19,478 bases of DNA from Clostridium sp. UBA6758 (GTDB lineage: Bacteria; Bacillota; Clostridia; Clostridiales; Clostridiaceae). The stretch spans positions 8,740 through 28,217 of the forward strand of contig DKGY01000070.1 of assembly GCA_002453475.1 (NCBI GenBank), written 5' to 3'. Under the pieces are notes generated by a model, which was given only the letters and a program-made list of their open reading frames with translations, did not search any database and was not told the DNA's origin. The position numbers and the translations under genes were made by a program. How positions within the stretch are numbered: the stretch's first letter is position 1; every line of letters starts with the position of its first letter. Of this stretch, positions 7,645 through 15,099 are shown piece by piece.

Positions 7645-8526
7645 ATGAGAACTGAAAATGAAATGTTTGATTTAATATTGAGTGTTGCAAATAGAGATAG
7701 CCGAATTAGAGCTGTTTATATGAATGGTTCTCGGGCAAATCTTAATGTGAAAAAAGATATTTTTCAGGACTATGACATTGTTTATGTAGTTACTGAAACA
7801 GAATCTTTTCTGAGAGATGAAGGGTGGACGAGTGTTTTTGGAGAGCCAATTATTTTTCAAGAACCTGATAAGCTTGATAAAATGCAAGGAAGAGATGTTG
7901 ATTTTAAAAATGGTTACACATATTTAATGCAGTTTACTGACGGAAATAGAATTGACTTGCATATTCAGCCTATGGAGATGCTAATAAAGGAATACGGAAG
8001 GGATAAGTTAACTGTTCCTTTACTTGATAAAGATAATTGTTTACCACAGATTCAAGCACCATCTGATGAAGATTATTGGGTTAAAAGACCTACATATGGA
8101 CAATATTTTAGTCGATGTAATAATTTTTGGTGGGTAGCACCATACTGTGCAAAAGGATTTTGGAGGGAAGAAATTCTTTTTACAATAGAGGTAATGAATA
8201 GTTATGTGCGACAAGAATTATTAACCATGTTATCTTGGAAGGTTGGTATTCAAACAGGATTTAAAGTAAGTATAGGAAAAGCAAATAAACATTTAAAAGA
8301 ATATTTAGATTTAGATGTATGGACAAGGTTAATGAGTACATTTAATATGAGTGATTATGATTCTTCTTGGAATGCGTTGATTACAACATGCCAATTATTT
8401 GAAGAGATTGCACCTGAAGTAGGTAAAATATTTGGATATGAATATAATTATGATGAAGCTAAAAGAAGCTTTGCGTTTATAAAGCATATCAAGGAATTAC
8501 CGAGTAATGCTACAGAAATATATTAA
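7645..8526 (+). CDS. ant(6): Aminoglycoside 6-adenylyltransferase (ANT(6)/AAD6 family)
   Basis: This 293-residue nucleotidyltransferase belongs to the streptomycin 6-adenylyltransferase family, which transfers AMP from ATP to the 6-hydroxyl of streptomycin. It starts MRTENEM like the characterised enzymes. It has YMNGSRAN at residues 25-32 and FQDYDI at 40-45, whose two aspartates (42 and 44) bind catalytic magnesium, a DGNRIDLHI strand supplying the third acidic residue, and a YWVKRPT segment found in ANT(6) proteins. The length matches the usual 285-302. The ATG at 7645 follows AAAAGGAG; an in-frame ATG at 7618 lacks one. The 127-base gap upstream shows nothing I recognise. Whether this divergent copy confers streptomycin resistance is unknown. 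Confidence 0.9.
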   Translation: MRTENEMFDLILSVANRDSRIRAVYMNGSRANLNVKKDIFQDYDIVYVVTETESFLRDEGWTSVFGEPIIFQEPDKLDKMQGRDVDFKNGYTYLMQFTDGNRIDLHIQPMEMLIKEYGRDKLTVPLLDKDNCLPQIQAPSDEDYWVKRPTYGQYFSRCNNFWWVAPYCAKGFWREEILFTIEVMNSYVRQELLTMLSWKVGIQTGFKVSIGKANKHLKEYLDLDVWTRLMSTFNMSDYDSSWNALITTCQLFEEIAPEVGKIFGYEYNYDEAKRSFAFIKHIKELPSNATEIY

Positions 8527-8561
8527 TTAAATTGTATATTAAACATTGTTTTTAGTAAATA

Positions 8562-8663
8562 ATGCAGTGTATTTTTGAATTATTATTTGTTTGGCCAAGT
8601 GAAAAGTATATTAATCTCTATGAAGGTAAAGGCTTTTCAATTAAGAATGAGGTAATGGACTAG
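8562..8663 (+). pseudogene. C-terminal stub of a GNAT acetyltransferase gene
   Basis: A 33-codon frame in the 200-base gap reads like the end of an acetyltransferase. A strand ELLFVWPSEKY is followed by INLYEGKGFSIKNEV and then the TAG at 8661-8663. The FVWPS strand plus LYExxGF is the beta5-alpha4 region of many GNAT proteins. No ribosome binding site precedes the ATG at 8562, and no acetyl-CoA loop is present upstream, so the fragment cannot be an active enzyme. It is the tail of a gene whose front has been deleted. The bases between its stop and the methyltransferase start (8664-8726) contain only that gene's ribosome binding region. Confidence 0.7.
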
Positions 8664-8726
8664 AATTATAGAAAGCTAGGACAAAGAGTGGGCAGACACA
8701 AAATTTAGGTAAGGTGGTATTTAGGT

Positions 8727-9524
8727 ATGAAGATAGAGGATATTTCAAAGATAGAACAGGAAGCAGATAGAGTTTCGGCTCTTTATAATATTTTTAATGA
8801 AGGATCAAGATTGTCTACAAAGGCAACTCAAGTGGAGTTTTTAACAACAGTAAGACAGATTGAAAAACATCTAAAACCAGGTATGAAAATACTAGATTTA
8901 GGAGCTGGAACAGGAGAGTACAGCTTATATTTTGTGAGAAAAGGATTTGATGTAACAGCCATTGAGCTAGTTGAAAAACATGTTATGCAAATTAAAGAAA
9001 AAGTTGATTCTGGCATGAAAATTGAAGTATTCCAGGGTAATGCCATGGATATATCCATGATTAAAGAGAAGGAATACGATATTGTATTATGCTTTGGTCC
9101 CTTATATCATTTGACCAAGGTTGAAGATAGGATGAAGTGTATAGCAGAAGTAAAAAGGGTTTGTAAGGATAAGGGGAAGATGTTCTTTGCATTTATATCC
9201 AATGATATGGTTATTACAACGGAAACTATGCTGTATGAAGAAGATTTTTTAAAGAGAAATAACTATAATCATGACACCTTTAAAGTTGTAGACTTTCCTT
9301 TTGTTTTCCATACAGTAGACCAGTGTAGAAAGCTATTAATAGAATCTGACTTAAAAATTACGTCAGAGATTGCTACAGATGGATTAAGTGAACTTCTAGC
9401 AGATAAAATAAATAACATGGACGAGGAAGATTATAAGCAGTGGCTTAATTATCATTACTATTGCTGTGAAAAGCCTGAATTTTTAGGTGCAAGTAATCAT
9501 CTTTTGTTTGTAGCAGAGAAGTAA
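8727..9524 (+). CDS. Class I SAM-dependent methyltransferase
   Basis: This 265-residue enzyme has the Rossmann-type methyltransferase fold. Motif I is KILDLGAGTGEYSLYF at residues 54-69, with the acidic residue Glu80 at the end of strand 2 to bind the ribose of SAM. YDIVLCFGPLYHLT at 117-130 carries the motif IV region. The GPLYHL variant is common in small-molecule methyltransferases of Firmicutes, which suggests a metabolite rather than DNA or rRNA as acceptor, but the substrate cannot be read from sequence. AAGGTGG precedes the ATG at 8727. It follows a GNAT tail stub and precedes a serine hydrolase gene by 63 bases. A link to the nucleosidase at 2173, which would clear its S-adenosylhomocysteine product, is possible but general. 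Confidence 0.9.
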   Translation: MKIEDISKIEQEADRVSALYNIFNEGSRLSTKATQVEFLTTVRQIEKHLKPGMKILDLGAGTGEYSLYFVRKGFDVTAIELVEKHVMQIKEKVDSGMKIEVFQGNAMDISMIKEKEYDIVLCFGPLYHLTKVEDRMKCIAEVKRVCKDKGKMFFAFISNDMVITTETMLYEEDFLKRNNYNHDTFKVVDFPFVFHTVDQCRKLLIESDLKITSEIATDGLSELLADKINNMDEEDYKQWLNYHYYCCEKPEFLGASNHLLFVAEK

Positions 9525-9535
9525 TCATTTATAAT
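9508..9535 (+). promoter_or_regulatory. Possible sigma-A promoter for the serine hydrolase gene
   Basis: TATAAT at 9530-9535 is a perfect -10 hexamer. A weak -35 (TTGTAG at 9508-9513) lies 16 bases upstream, overlapping the end of the methyltransferase gene. A transcript from here would have a leader of about 45 bases before the ATG at 9588. In such AT-rich DNA TATAAT occurs often by chance, so this is a suggestion only. Confidence 0.25.
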
Positions 9536-9587
9536 ATAAAGTTATTTTGTAGAAATAAATTAATATCTAGGAAAGAGGTATGGAAAA

Positions 9588-10544
9588 ATGAAAAATCATA
9601 ATTGGAATTTATCTACCTTAGAAAAAGAAGGAATGGATGAAGGTAAGATTAATGAATTTATAAATCTTATTGAAACAGAAGACCAACCTATACATGGATT
9701 AGTAATTGTAAAAAATGGTAATTTGGTGATGGATATAAGTTTTAATAAGTATAGTAATGAAGATAAACACCCCATATACTCTTGCTCTAAAAGCATAACA
9801 TCTATACTAATTGGAAAGGCAATTGAACAAGGTTTAATCAAAGATATTAATCAAAAGGTACTAGACTATTTTCCAGAAATAATGATTAATAAGGAAAATA
9901 GAGATATAGAGAAGATGACTATAGAAAATCTTTTAACTATGGCTACAGGATTGAAGTGGCATGATAATGAAAACTATGATGAAATGTGGGAAAGTGATGA
10001 TCCTGTGAAGTACTTTTTTAGTAGACCTTTAGGGTGTGTTCCAGGAAGTAAGTTTAATTATTGTAGTGGAGTAGTTCATATACTCCAATTTATATTAAAA
10101 AAGGTTACTGGAGAGGACGTGCTTTCTTTTAGTAAAAGAATATTATTTGATCCTTTAGATATATCAGATATTTTATGGGAAAAGGAAGACAATGGTATAT
10201 TAGGAAGTATAGAAATAGCACCATTAGATATGGCTAAAGTGGGTTATATGTATCTAAAAAATGGGATGTGGAAAGAAAAAGAAATCATTAATGAAAAGTG
10301 GGTTAAGGCTTCAACTGCTAAACATATAGATACACCGAATAATCTAAATGAAGTTACAAACTTTGGAGCAGGGTATGGATACCTATGGTGGAGAAATAAT
10401 TTTGGAGGATTTCATGCTAATGGATTTGGAGGTCAGTATACGTTTGTGGTACCAGAATCAGATTTAGTAGTGGTATTCACAGGAAAAGCTTTTGGAGAGG
10501 ATTTCTTTTTACCACAGATAGCTATGGAAAAGTATATTGTATGA
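9588..10544 (+). CDS. Serine hydrolase, class C beta-lactamase / penicillin-binding protein-like (COG1680)
   Basis: This 318-residue protein has the serine beta-lactamase-like fold. The catalytic SxxK is Ser65-Cys-Ser-Lys68 within the stretch IYSCSKSITSILIG. The second motif, usually YxN, is Tyr158-Cys-Ser160 in FNYCSGVVHIL. The third, usually KTG or HxG, is HANGFGGQ near 275-282. This variant set is typical of the COG1680 esterase, amidase and 6-aminohexanoate-dimer hydrolase branch rather than of true beta-lactamases. There is no signal peptide, so it probably acts in the cytoplasm, which argues against a role as a classical secreted beta-lactamase. GAAAGAGG precedes the ATG. The TGA overlaps an in-frame ATG of the following frame, but the next gene's real start is at 10631. 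Confidence 0.88.
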   Translation: MKNHNWNLSTLEKEGMDEGKINEFINLIETEDQPIHGLVIVKNGNLVMDISFNKYSNEDKHPIYSCSKSITSILIGKAIEQGLIKDINQKVLDYFPEIMINKENRDIEKMTIENLLTMATGLKWHDNENYDEMWESDDPVKYFFSRPLGCVPGSKFNYCSGVVHILQFILKKVTGEDVLSFSKRILFDPLDISDILWEKEDNGILGSIEIAPLDMAKVGYMYLKNGMWKEKEIINEKWVKASTAKHIDTPNNLNEVTNFGAGYGYLWWRNNFGGFHANGFGGQYTFVVPESDLVVVFTGKAFGEDFFLPQIAMEKYIV

Positions 10545-10630
10545 TTGAGTCTGATAAATTTAAAAATGTAGTAAGTTACAATCGTAAAATTTTGCGAAGT
10601 AAAGATTATAAATATAAGGTGGTGCAAAAC

Positions 10631-11089
10631 ATGAAAGTAAGAAAAATGGTTAAAGAGGATATTGACCTCCTCATAAAGATTCGTATGGAATACCTGTTTG
10701 CAGAAAAAGGTGTGTCTTCTTCGGAAGAAGTGCAAGATATTAGAACGAAGTTAGAAGAATATTTTACTCAACACCTTAACAAGGGATTTATTGCTATCAT
10801 TGCCGAGAATGAAAATGAAGTATTAGCAACTGCATTTATGTCAATCGTGGAAAGACCTCCGATGATAGCGTTTTCATCATATCTTGTCGGTACGGTATAC
10901 AATGTTTTTACATACCCTCAATATAGAGGAAAAGGCATTGCAACAAAAGTTATGACTGAACTTTTATCAGAAGCAAAGCTATTAGGCGTTGCCGCAGTTG
11001 ATTTAATGTCGACTGAAAAAGGGAAACCATTATATGAAAACCTTGGATTTCGAGTATCAAATTATACATCAATGAATAAGTTCCTCTAA
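10631..11089 (+). CDS. GNAT N-acetyltransferase
   Basis: This small 152-residue acetyltransferase begins VRKMVKEDIDLLIKIR, a normal GNAT opening. The loop TYPQYRGKGIATKVMTELL at residues 94-112 has Arg99, Gly100, Gly102 and Ala104. PLYENLGFRVS at 133-143 is the alpha4 signature. I chose the ATG at 10631 because AAGGTGG lies 8 bases before it. The frame is open back to an ATG at 10541 that overlaps the previous stop, but that 30-residue extension has no GNAT character or ribosome binding site. Base composition is somewhat richer in G and C than most neighbours (GCC GCA GTT GAT, TCG). Confidence 0.9.
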   Translation: MKVRKMVKEDIDLLIKIRMEYLFAEKGVSSSEEVQDIRTKLEEYFTQHLNKGFIAIIAENENEVLATAFMSIVERPPMIAFSSYLVGTVYNVFTYPQYRGKGIATKVMTELLSEAKLLGVAAVDLMSTEKGKPLYENLGFRVSNYTSMNKFL

Positions 11090-11211
11090 CTCCCGCAAAA
11101 TAAGCATAATCAGATGTTGTTTTACTTCATAATTTTCTTATATGGCGAACTATCAACAAAGTTATTAATATGGTATACACATAAAATAGTATAAAAAGAA
11201 AGGAAGTGAGT

Positions 11212-11253
11212 TTTAGTGAGGGGTTGGTACTTGCGATACGCTCCATCACTAAA
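11212..11253 (+). repeat. Imperfect inverted repeat (hairpin A) before the COG3323 gene
   Basis: TTTAGTGA pairs perfectly with TCACTAAA across a 42-base element. After one mismatch, GGG faces TCC, and a small inner GTA/TAC or GCG/CGC stem is possible. It is immediately followed by GATAATAT and an ATG. A second hairpin at 16850-16890 shares the outer TTTTAGT and the 3' run ACTAAAGATAAT, also just before an ATG. No T-run follows, so it is not a terminator. It overlaps the 17-codon frame described at 11216. Confidence 0.45.
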
Positions 11254-11269
11254 GATAATATATGAGTGA
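11216..11269 (+). CDS. Possible 17-residue leader peptide
   Basis: A GTG at 11216 follows GGAAGTGAG and opens a 17-codon frame beginning MRGWYLRYAPSL. It ends at the TGA at 11267-11269, overlapping the ATG at 11262 of the next frame (ATGAGTGA). The next gene has no ribosome binding site of its own, so this small frame could deliver ribosomes by translational coupling. Another frame through the same bases reads LVLAIRSITKDNI, which resembles the start of a GNAT protein. The stretch may therefore instead be debris of a deleted acetyltransferase. Neither reading is proven. The remaining upstream gap (11090-11210) shows nothing I recognise. Confidence 0.25.
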   Translation: MRGWYLRYAPSLKIIYE

Positions 11270-11624
11270 AGTGTATAATAATTCAATAATTATGGAATTT
11301 AAAGAAGTAAAAATCGAAATATATGTTCCAGAAGAATATGTAATAGAATTAAGAGATGAACTTAATAAAGTGAATGCTTGCAAGATTGGAAACTATGATA
11401 ATGTTATCTCTATAACAAATGTCAGAGGATATTGGAGACCGTTAGAAGGGTCAAATCCTTTTAATGGCGAAATAGGCAAGGTGTGTGAGGGTCAGGAATG
11501 TAAGATTGAGATAAGATGTAAAAAAGAATATGTTAGGAATGCTATTAAGGTTATTAAAAAAATTCATCCCTATGAAGAGCCACTGATTAATATAATTCCA
11601 ATTATAAATGAATTATTTGAATAA
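11262..11624 (+). CDS. COG3323 / NIF3-insert (YqfO-like) domain protein
   Basis: This protein is 120 residues from the ATG at 11262, or 110 from the in-frame ATG at 11292, where the conserved part (MEFKEVKIEIYVPEE) begins. It matches the small alpha/beta family resembling the insert domain of NIF3/YqfO and CutA-like trimers. The marks are CKIGNYDNV, RGYWRPLEGSNPFNG, CEGQECKIEIRC and the ending IHPYEEPLINI, which is diagnostic. The biochemical role is not established in the family. Neither ATG has a good ribosome binding site; coupling from the small upstream frame would explain translation from 11262. The absence of a normal start region, together with apparent debris upstream, suggests a recombined 5' end. 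Confidence 0.85.
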   Translation: MSEVYNNSIIMEFKEVKIEIYVPEEYVIELRDELNKVNACKIGNYDNVISITNVRGYWRPLEGSNPFNGEIGKVCEGQECKIEIRCKKEYVRNAIKVIKKIHPYEEPLINIIPIINELFE

Positions 11625-11672
11625 AAAAGATCATGAAATGCTGAAAATAGTTTTAGGGGAGAAGGGGTAACA

Positions 11673-12521
11673 ATGTTGATAAAAAGATATGACAGTGCAA
11701 ATGATTTCTTAATTGAAACACAAAAGTTCCTTGAAGAAAGTGAATCTACTAATAATATAATTTTAGGTACAAGTTTAAGACTTAGAAATAAGAAGACTGA
11801 TAGTATAAATAATCCATATTTTGTGTCTATTAAAGAAAATGAAAATATAGTACTTGTTGCAATGATTACTCCACCATTTCCCATTGTCATATATGGTAAT
11901 AGATTAACTCTTGAAAATGAGATAGATTTATTAATTAAAGATTTGCTTAATAATAATATAGGTGTTAACGGTGTGATAGCTCCAATAGAAATTGCTAAAG
12001 TGTTTAGCTTAATATTGAGTAAAATGAAGAATTGTAATGCTGTGGATGGAATGGATATGAGAGTATATGAATTGACTAAAGTGAAGCATCCAGAGTATAG
12101 TACTGGAAACTTTAGAGTTGCCAATGAAGAGGATTTAAAAACTGTTTCTACATGGATATATAACCTAGAAAAGAGTGAAGGTTCAAATATAACATATGAG
12201 AAAGCATACGAGATGTCTAAAAACAAGATAATTAATAGAGAACTATATATATGGGAAGATAAAACTCCAGTATCAATGGCGTGCACTGCACGTCCTACCA
12301 ATAATGGCATCGTTGTTAATATGGTGTATACGCCACCAGAATTAAGAGGAAGAGGATATGCATCATCATGCGTAGCGTCCTTAAGCCAGCATTTACTTAA
12401 TACAGGATATAAGTTTTGTTCACTAGTTACTGATTTATCAAATCCTATATCAAATAGTATTTATATGAGAATTGGGTATAAACCAATATGCGATTACAAG
12501 GAATACTGTTTTAAATATTAA
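11673..12521 (+). CDS. GNAT N-acetyltransferase with extra N-terminal domain
   Basis: This 282-residue protein has a C-terminal GNAT domain carrying its acetyl-CoA loop at residues 217-231 (MVYTPPELRGRGYAS, with Arg225, Gly226, Gly228 and Ala230). It ends with NSIYMRIGYKPICDY. Residues 1-135 form a second alpha/beta region without a visible acetyl-CoA loop, probably a degenerate GNAT-like domain, as in COG3393-type predicted acetyltransferases. The ATG at 11673 follows GGGGAGAAGGGG. A long open frame on the opposite strand (11570-12310) is a mirror of this coding pattern. The stop is followed without any gap by a tail fragment of a different GNAT gene. Confidence 0.9.
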   Translation: MLIKRYDSANDFLIETQKFLEESESTNNIILGTSLRLRNKKTDSINNPYFVSIKENENIVLVAMITPPFPIVIYGNRLTLENEIDLLIKDLLNNNIGVNGVIAPIEIAKVFSLILSKMKNCNAVDGMDMRVYELTKVKHPEYSTGNFRVANEEDLKTVSTWIYNLEKSEGSNITYEKAYEMSKNKIINRELYIWEDKTPVSMACTARPTNNGIVVNMVYTPPELRGRGYASSCVASLSQHLLNTGYKFCSLVTDLSNPISNSIYMRIGYKPICDYKEYCFKY

Positions 12522-12599
12522 GATAACAACAGGATAGTACTATATGATGGTCAAATGTGTAAGTTTGATTATTATAAATTATATAATAGTCGTTCATAA
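12522..12599 (+). pseudogene. C-terminal tail stub of a GNAT gene (copy 1 of a repeated tail)
   Basis: Beginning at the base after the previous stop codon, 25 codons read as a protein tail with YDGQMCKFDYYKLYNS and stop at TAA 12597-12599. The same tail occurs at 16972-17046, where it is preceded by a KKLGF GNAT signature, which identifies the family. Over the 25 shared codons I count 65 of 75 bases identical, and the 7 bases after the stop are also identical. Nothing of the rest of the gene remains here. A start at 12544 in another frame would fuse this stub to the protease gene, but the protease has its own strong ribosome binding site. Confidence 0.7.
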
Positions 12600-12624
12600 T
12601 AATTATGTTAAAAAGGAGAATGCA

Positions 12625-13470
12625 ATGAAGTTAGATATAATAGCTGTTTACGAAAATTTGGATGACTACTTGTTAGAGATGGAAAAAGAAAATGCATATT
12701 GTGAGATGTTATGGGATAAATATGCGATTCAGCCTTATTGGGAAAAAATTAGCCAATGGGCACCATTTGATATGTCTGATAGAAAACCACAGCCAATCAA
12801 GAACATATCTAAATTAAAACAACAGATTGAAGTAATGAGAAATATAGACATTAACGATATTAAACATAGGTTTATGCAAATAGTAAATGCACTTCCTAAT
12901 TATGATGATGATCCTATAGTAATTGCCATCTATCCCATTGATGATGACAATTTGATTGTTAAGGAAAATCAAAATGGTGTGTGGGGAGTTAATGTGTTTG
13001 GTAACATTTTATTAAACATTAATCCATTAGCTAAAAATTATTTAGAGTGGATACCTTATGTATTTGCTCATGAGTATCATCATAGCGTGTGGGGGAATTA
13101 TTGGCACGTTGTACATGGAGGACGTACAGGAAAGTTTATAGAATCTATGTTAATCGATGGGCAAGCAGATACCTTTGCGAAAAGTTTTAATCCGTCTTTA
13201 AATCCTAAGTGGATTTCTCAAATAAGCAGTGAACAAGAAAAAGAATTATGGAATAAGCATTATTCTAAATTGTTAAATGAGACGGATGTAGATTATTGTA
13301 AATACATGTTTGGTGATGATGAAGTGGGAATACCTTGGTGTGCAGGCTATTTCTTTGGATATAGAATTGTTGAATATTTTAAAAGAAACTATCCACTTAC
13401 TAGTGCAAAGAAAATGATTGAAATGAATTCAGATGAAATTTACGCTATGAGTGGGTATGGAACAATGTAA
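12625..13470 (+). CDS. DUF2268 putative zinc-dependent protease
   Basis: This 281-residue protein of the DUF2268 family (COG5504, YjaZ-like) is predicted to be a gluzincin-type metallopeptidase. The zinc motif HEYHH falls in the stretch PYVFAHEYHHSVWG, and the downstream MLIDGQADTFA carries the acidic position expected for the third ligand, here Asp rather than Glu. The tail includes PWCAGYFFGYRIVEYF, also conserved in the family. There is no signal peptide or membrane segment. The ATG at 12625 follows AAAAAGGAG; the in-frame extension back to 12544 overlaps the tail stub and is rejected. The protease target is unknown. It precedes the MccF-like gene by 103 bases, in which I see nothing certain. 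Confidence 0.88.
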   Translation: MKLDIIAVYENLDDYLLEMEKENAYCEMLWDKYAIQPYWEKISQWAPFDMSDRKPQPIKNISKLKQQIEVMRNIDINDIKHRFMQIVNALPNYDDDPIVIAIYPIDDDNLIVKENQNGVWGVNVFGNILLNINPLAKNYLEWIPYVFAHEYHHSVWGNYWHVVHGGRTGKFIESMLIDGQADTFAKSFNPSLNPKWISQISSEQEKELWNKHYSKLLNETDVDYCKYMFGDDEVGIPWCAGYFFGYRIVEYFKRNYPLTSAKKMIEMNSDEIYAMSGYGTM

Positions 13471-13573
13471 GCAATTATCTTTTATTTATAGCAGGGTAGT
13501 AAGGATTAGATCATAAAAGAAGCTAGATATTATAAAAGTCAGTGAAAGGTATTATTCTATAGGAGGAAATTAT

Positions 13574-14575
13574 ATGAGTAAGATAGAGAAATTAAAAAAA
13601 GGTGATTATATTGGTATTTTTTCACCATCATCACCAATAACATATTCATGTCCTAAAAGATTTGAAAGAGCAAAGAGATATTTACAAGATAAGGGATTTA
13701 AAATAGTAGAAGGAAACTTAACAGGAAAGTACGATTTCTATAGGGCAGGTAGTATCAAAGAGAGAGCAGAGGAGTTAAATAATTTAATTAGAGATCCCAA
13801 AGTAAAATGTATAATGTCCACTATTGGAGGAATGAATTCAAATTCAATCCTTCCTTATATAGATTATGAAGCATTTAAAAAGAATCCTAAAATAATAATA
13901 GGCTATTCTGATGTTACGGCAATTCTACTGGCTATTTATGAACAAACAGGGATAAGTACTTATTATGGACCTGCATTAGTAGCTTCATTTGGGGAATTAT
14001 CACCCTTTGTTGATTCTACTTATAGATATTTTAAAGAAATTGCAATTGATAAAACAAAAATTCCTTATGTTTTTGAAATTCCACAATATTGGACAGATGA
14101 ATATGTTAATTGGAAAACACAAGATAGAAGTAAAGAAGAAAGAGAAAATAAATGGATTACGATCTATGAAGGGGTTGCTAGAGGTAGAGTAATAGGTGGA
14201 AATCTGAATACAATGCAAGGTATATGGGGGAGCAAGTACATGCCTGAAATAAAGTATGGAGACATACTTTTTATAGAGGATTCTTTAAAAGATGCTGCAA
14301 CAATAGAAAGAAGTTTTTCTTTTTTAAAAGTAAATGGTGTTTTTGATAGAATTTCAGGAATAATCATTGGAAAGCATGAGTTGTTTGATGACTTAAATAC
14401 AGGTAGAAAACCATATGAAATATTGTTAGAAGTATTGGGAGATAAAAAATTACCATTCATTGCAGATTTTGATTGCTGTCATACACATCCAATGATGACT
14501 CTACCAATAGGATGTGAGATTGAACTTGATGCTACAAACAAGAAAGTAAGTATTATTGAGGAATGGGGATTATAG
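13574..14575 (+). CDS. mccF: MccF-like S66 family serine peptidase (microcin C self-immunity type)
   Basis: This 333-residue cytoplasmic peptidase is of the S66 (LD-carboxypeptidase) family. The nucleophile is Ser112 in IIIGYSDVTAILLA, the catalytic Glu is Glu235 in LFIEDS, and the His is His303 in DCCHTHPMMTLPIG. This matches the Ser-Glu-His triad of MccF, and the HTxPMxTxPIG context is closer to MccF than to peptidoglycan LD-carboxypeptidases. MccF cleaves the carboxamide between the amino acid and the nucleotide of microcin C and related aminoacyl-sulfamoyl adenosines, giving immunity. AGGAGG precedes the ATG at 13574. The next GNAT gene begins 10 bases after the stop, and its ribosome binding site overlaps this gene's end, so the two form a tight pair. 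Confidence 0.9.
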   Translation: MSKIEKLKKGDYIGIFSPSSPITYSCPKRFERAKRYLQDKGFKIVEGNLTGKYDFYRAGSIKERAEELNNLIRDPKVKCIMSTIGGMNSNSILPYIDYEAFKKNPKIIIGYSDVTAILLAIYEQTGISTYYGPALVASFGELSPFVDSTYRYFKEIAIDKTKIPYVFEIPQYWTDEYVNWKTQDRSKEERENKWITIYEGVARGRVIGGNLNTMQGIWGSKYMPEIKYGDILFIEDSLKDAATIERSFSFLKVNGVFDRISGIIIGKHELFDDLNTGRKPYEILLEVLGDKKLPFIADFDCCHTHPMMTLPIGCEIELDATNKKVSIIEEWGL

Positions 14576-14585
14576 GAGGAATTTT

Positions 14586-15083
14586 ATGATTAATTTGCGT
14601 TATCCAGTAATAGAAGATGCTGAGGACTTCTTTAGAATACTTACCGAAGGAAAGTTTGAATTTTATTATGCAGCCACTCCTGAAAGTATTGAATTAGAGA
14701 GAGAATGGATTAAGAGAAGAGAGTATAAAAGAGCAAATAATCTTGAATACAATTATTCAATCATCTATGAGGATGATTTGATAGGTGGATGCAACATAAA
14801 AGTATTTCAAGACAGTCCTCACATTGGAGAAATAGGCTATTTTATAGATAGAAAATTTTTTAATAGAGGTATTGCAACAGAAGTTGTAAAGAAGTTAGAA
14901 AACATTGCTTTTAATGATTTAAAGTTAATAAGACTTGAAATCCGTATGGATCCGCAAAATAGAGCAAGTGAAAGAGTTGCTATAAAGAATAACTTTAAAA
15001 AAGAAGGTTTATTAAAAAAGGTTATGAAGTTTGAGAATAACTATTATGATAATTTGCTATATGTAAAAATAAATAAAGAATAA
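14586..15083 (+). CDS. GNAT N-acetyltransferase coupled to the MccF-like gene
   Basis: This 165-residue RimJ/RimL-like acetyltransferase opens INLRYPVIEDAEDFFRIL. Its loop DRKFFNRGIATEVVKKL is at residues 88-104 with Gly95 and Ala97. NRASERVAIKNNFKKEG is the alpha4 region, followed by a NYYDNLLYVKI ending. The ATG at 14586 follows AGGAGG. Its Shine-Dalgarno sequence overlaps the stop of the MccF-like gene, so both are surely translated from one transcript. In the microcin C system the C-terminal GNAT domain of MccE, and RimL itself, acetylate the processed toxin. A similar role here is a reasoned guess. The following ZmaR-like gene starts 16 bases later. Confidence 0.92.
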   Translation: MINLRYPVIEDAEDFFRILTEGKFEFYYAATPESIELEREWIKRREYKRANNLEYNYSIIYEDDLIGGCNIKVFQDSPHIGEIGYFIDRKFFNRGIATEVVKKLENIAFNDLKLIRLEIRMDPQNRASERVAIKNNFKKEGLLKKVMKFENNYYDNLLYVKINKE

Positions 15084-15099
15084 CCAAAGGAGAGATTAA

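Noticed and set aside
10541..10630. Thirty-residue N-terminal extension of the GNAT at 10631, overlapping the serine hydrolase stop
   Set aside because: There is no ribosome binding site and no GNAT resemblance before 10631, where AAGGTGG sits at the right distance.
11216..11250. Fragment resembling the T-box antiterminator (GGGG-UUGGUAC-UUGCG, then a CUCC partner)
   Set aside because: There is no stem I, specifier loop or terminator upstream or downstream, the UGGNACC bulge is imperfect, and the matching hairpin at 16850 has no UGG at all.
11570..12310. Long minus-strand open frame that could be a hydrophobic protein
   Set aside because: It mirrors the codon pattern of the plus-strand GNAT gene at 11673, has no ribosome binding site, and its hydrophobic look comes from reading AT-rich codons backwards.
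12544..12624. N-terminal extension of the DUF2268 protease, hydrophobic and signal-like
   Set aside because: It is an out-of-frame reading of the GNAT tail stub; the ATG at 12625 has a strong AAAAAGGAG site and matches the family's usual start.
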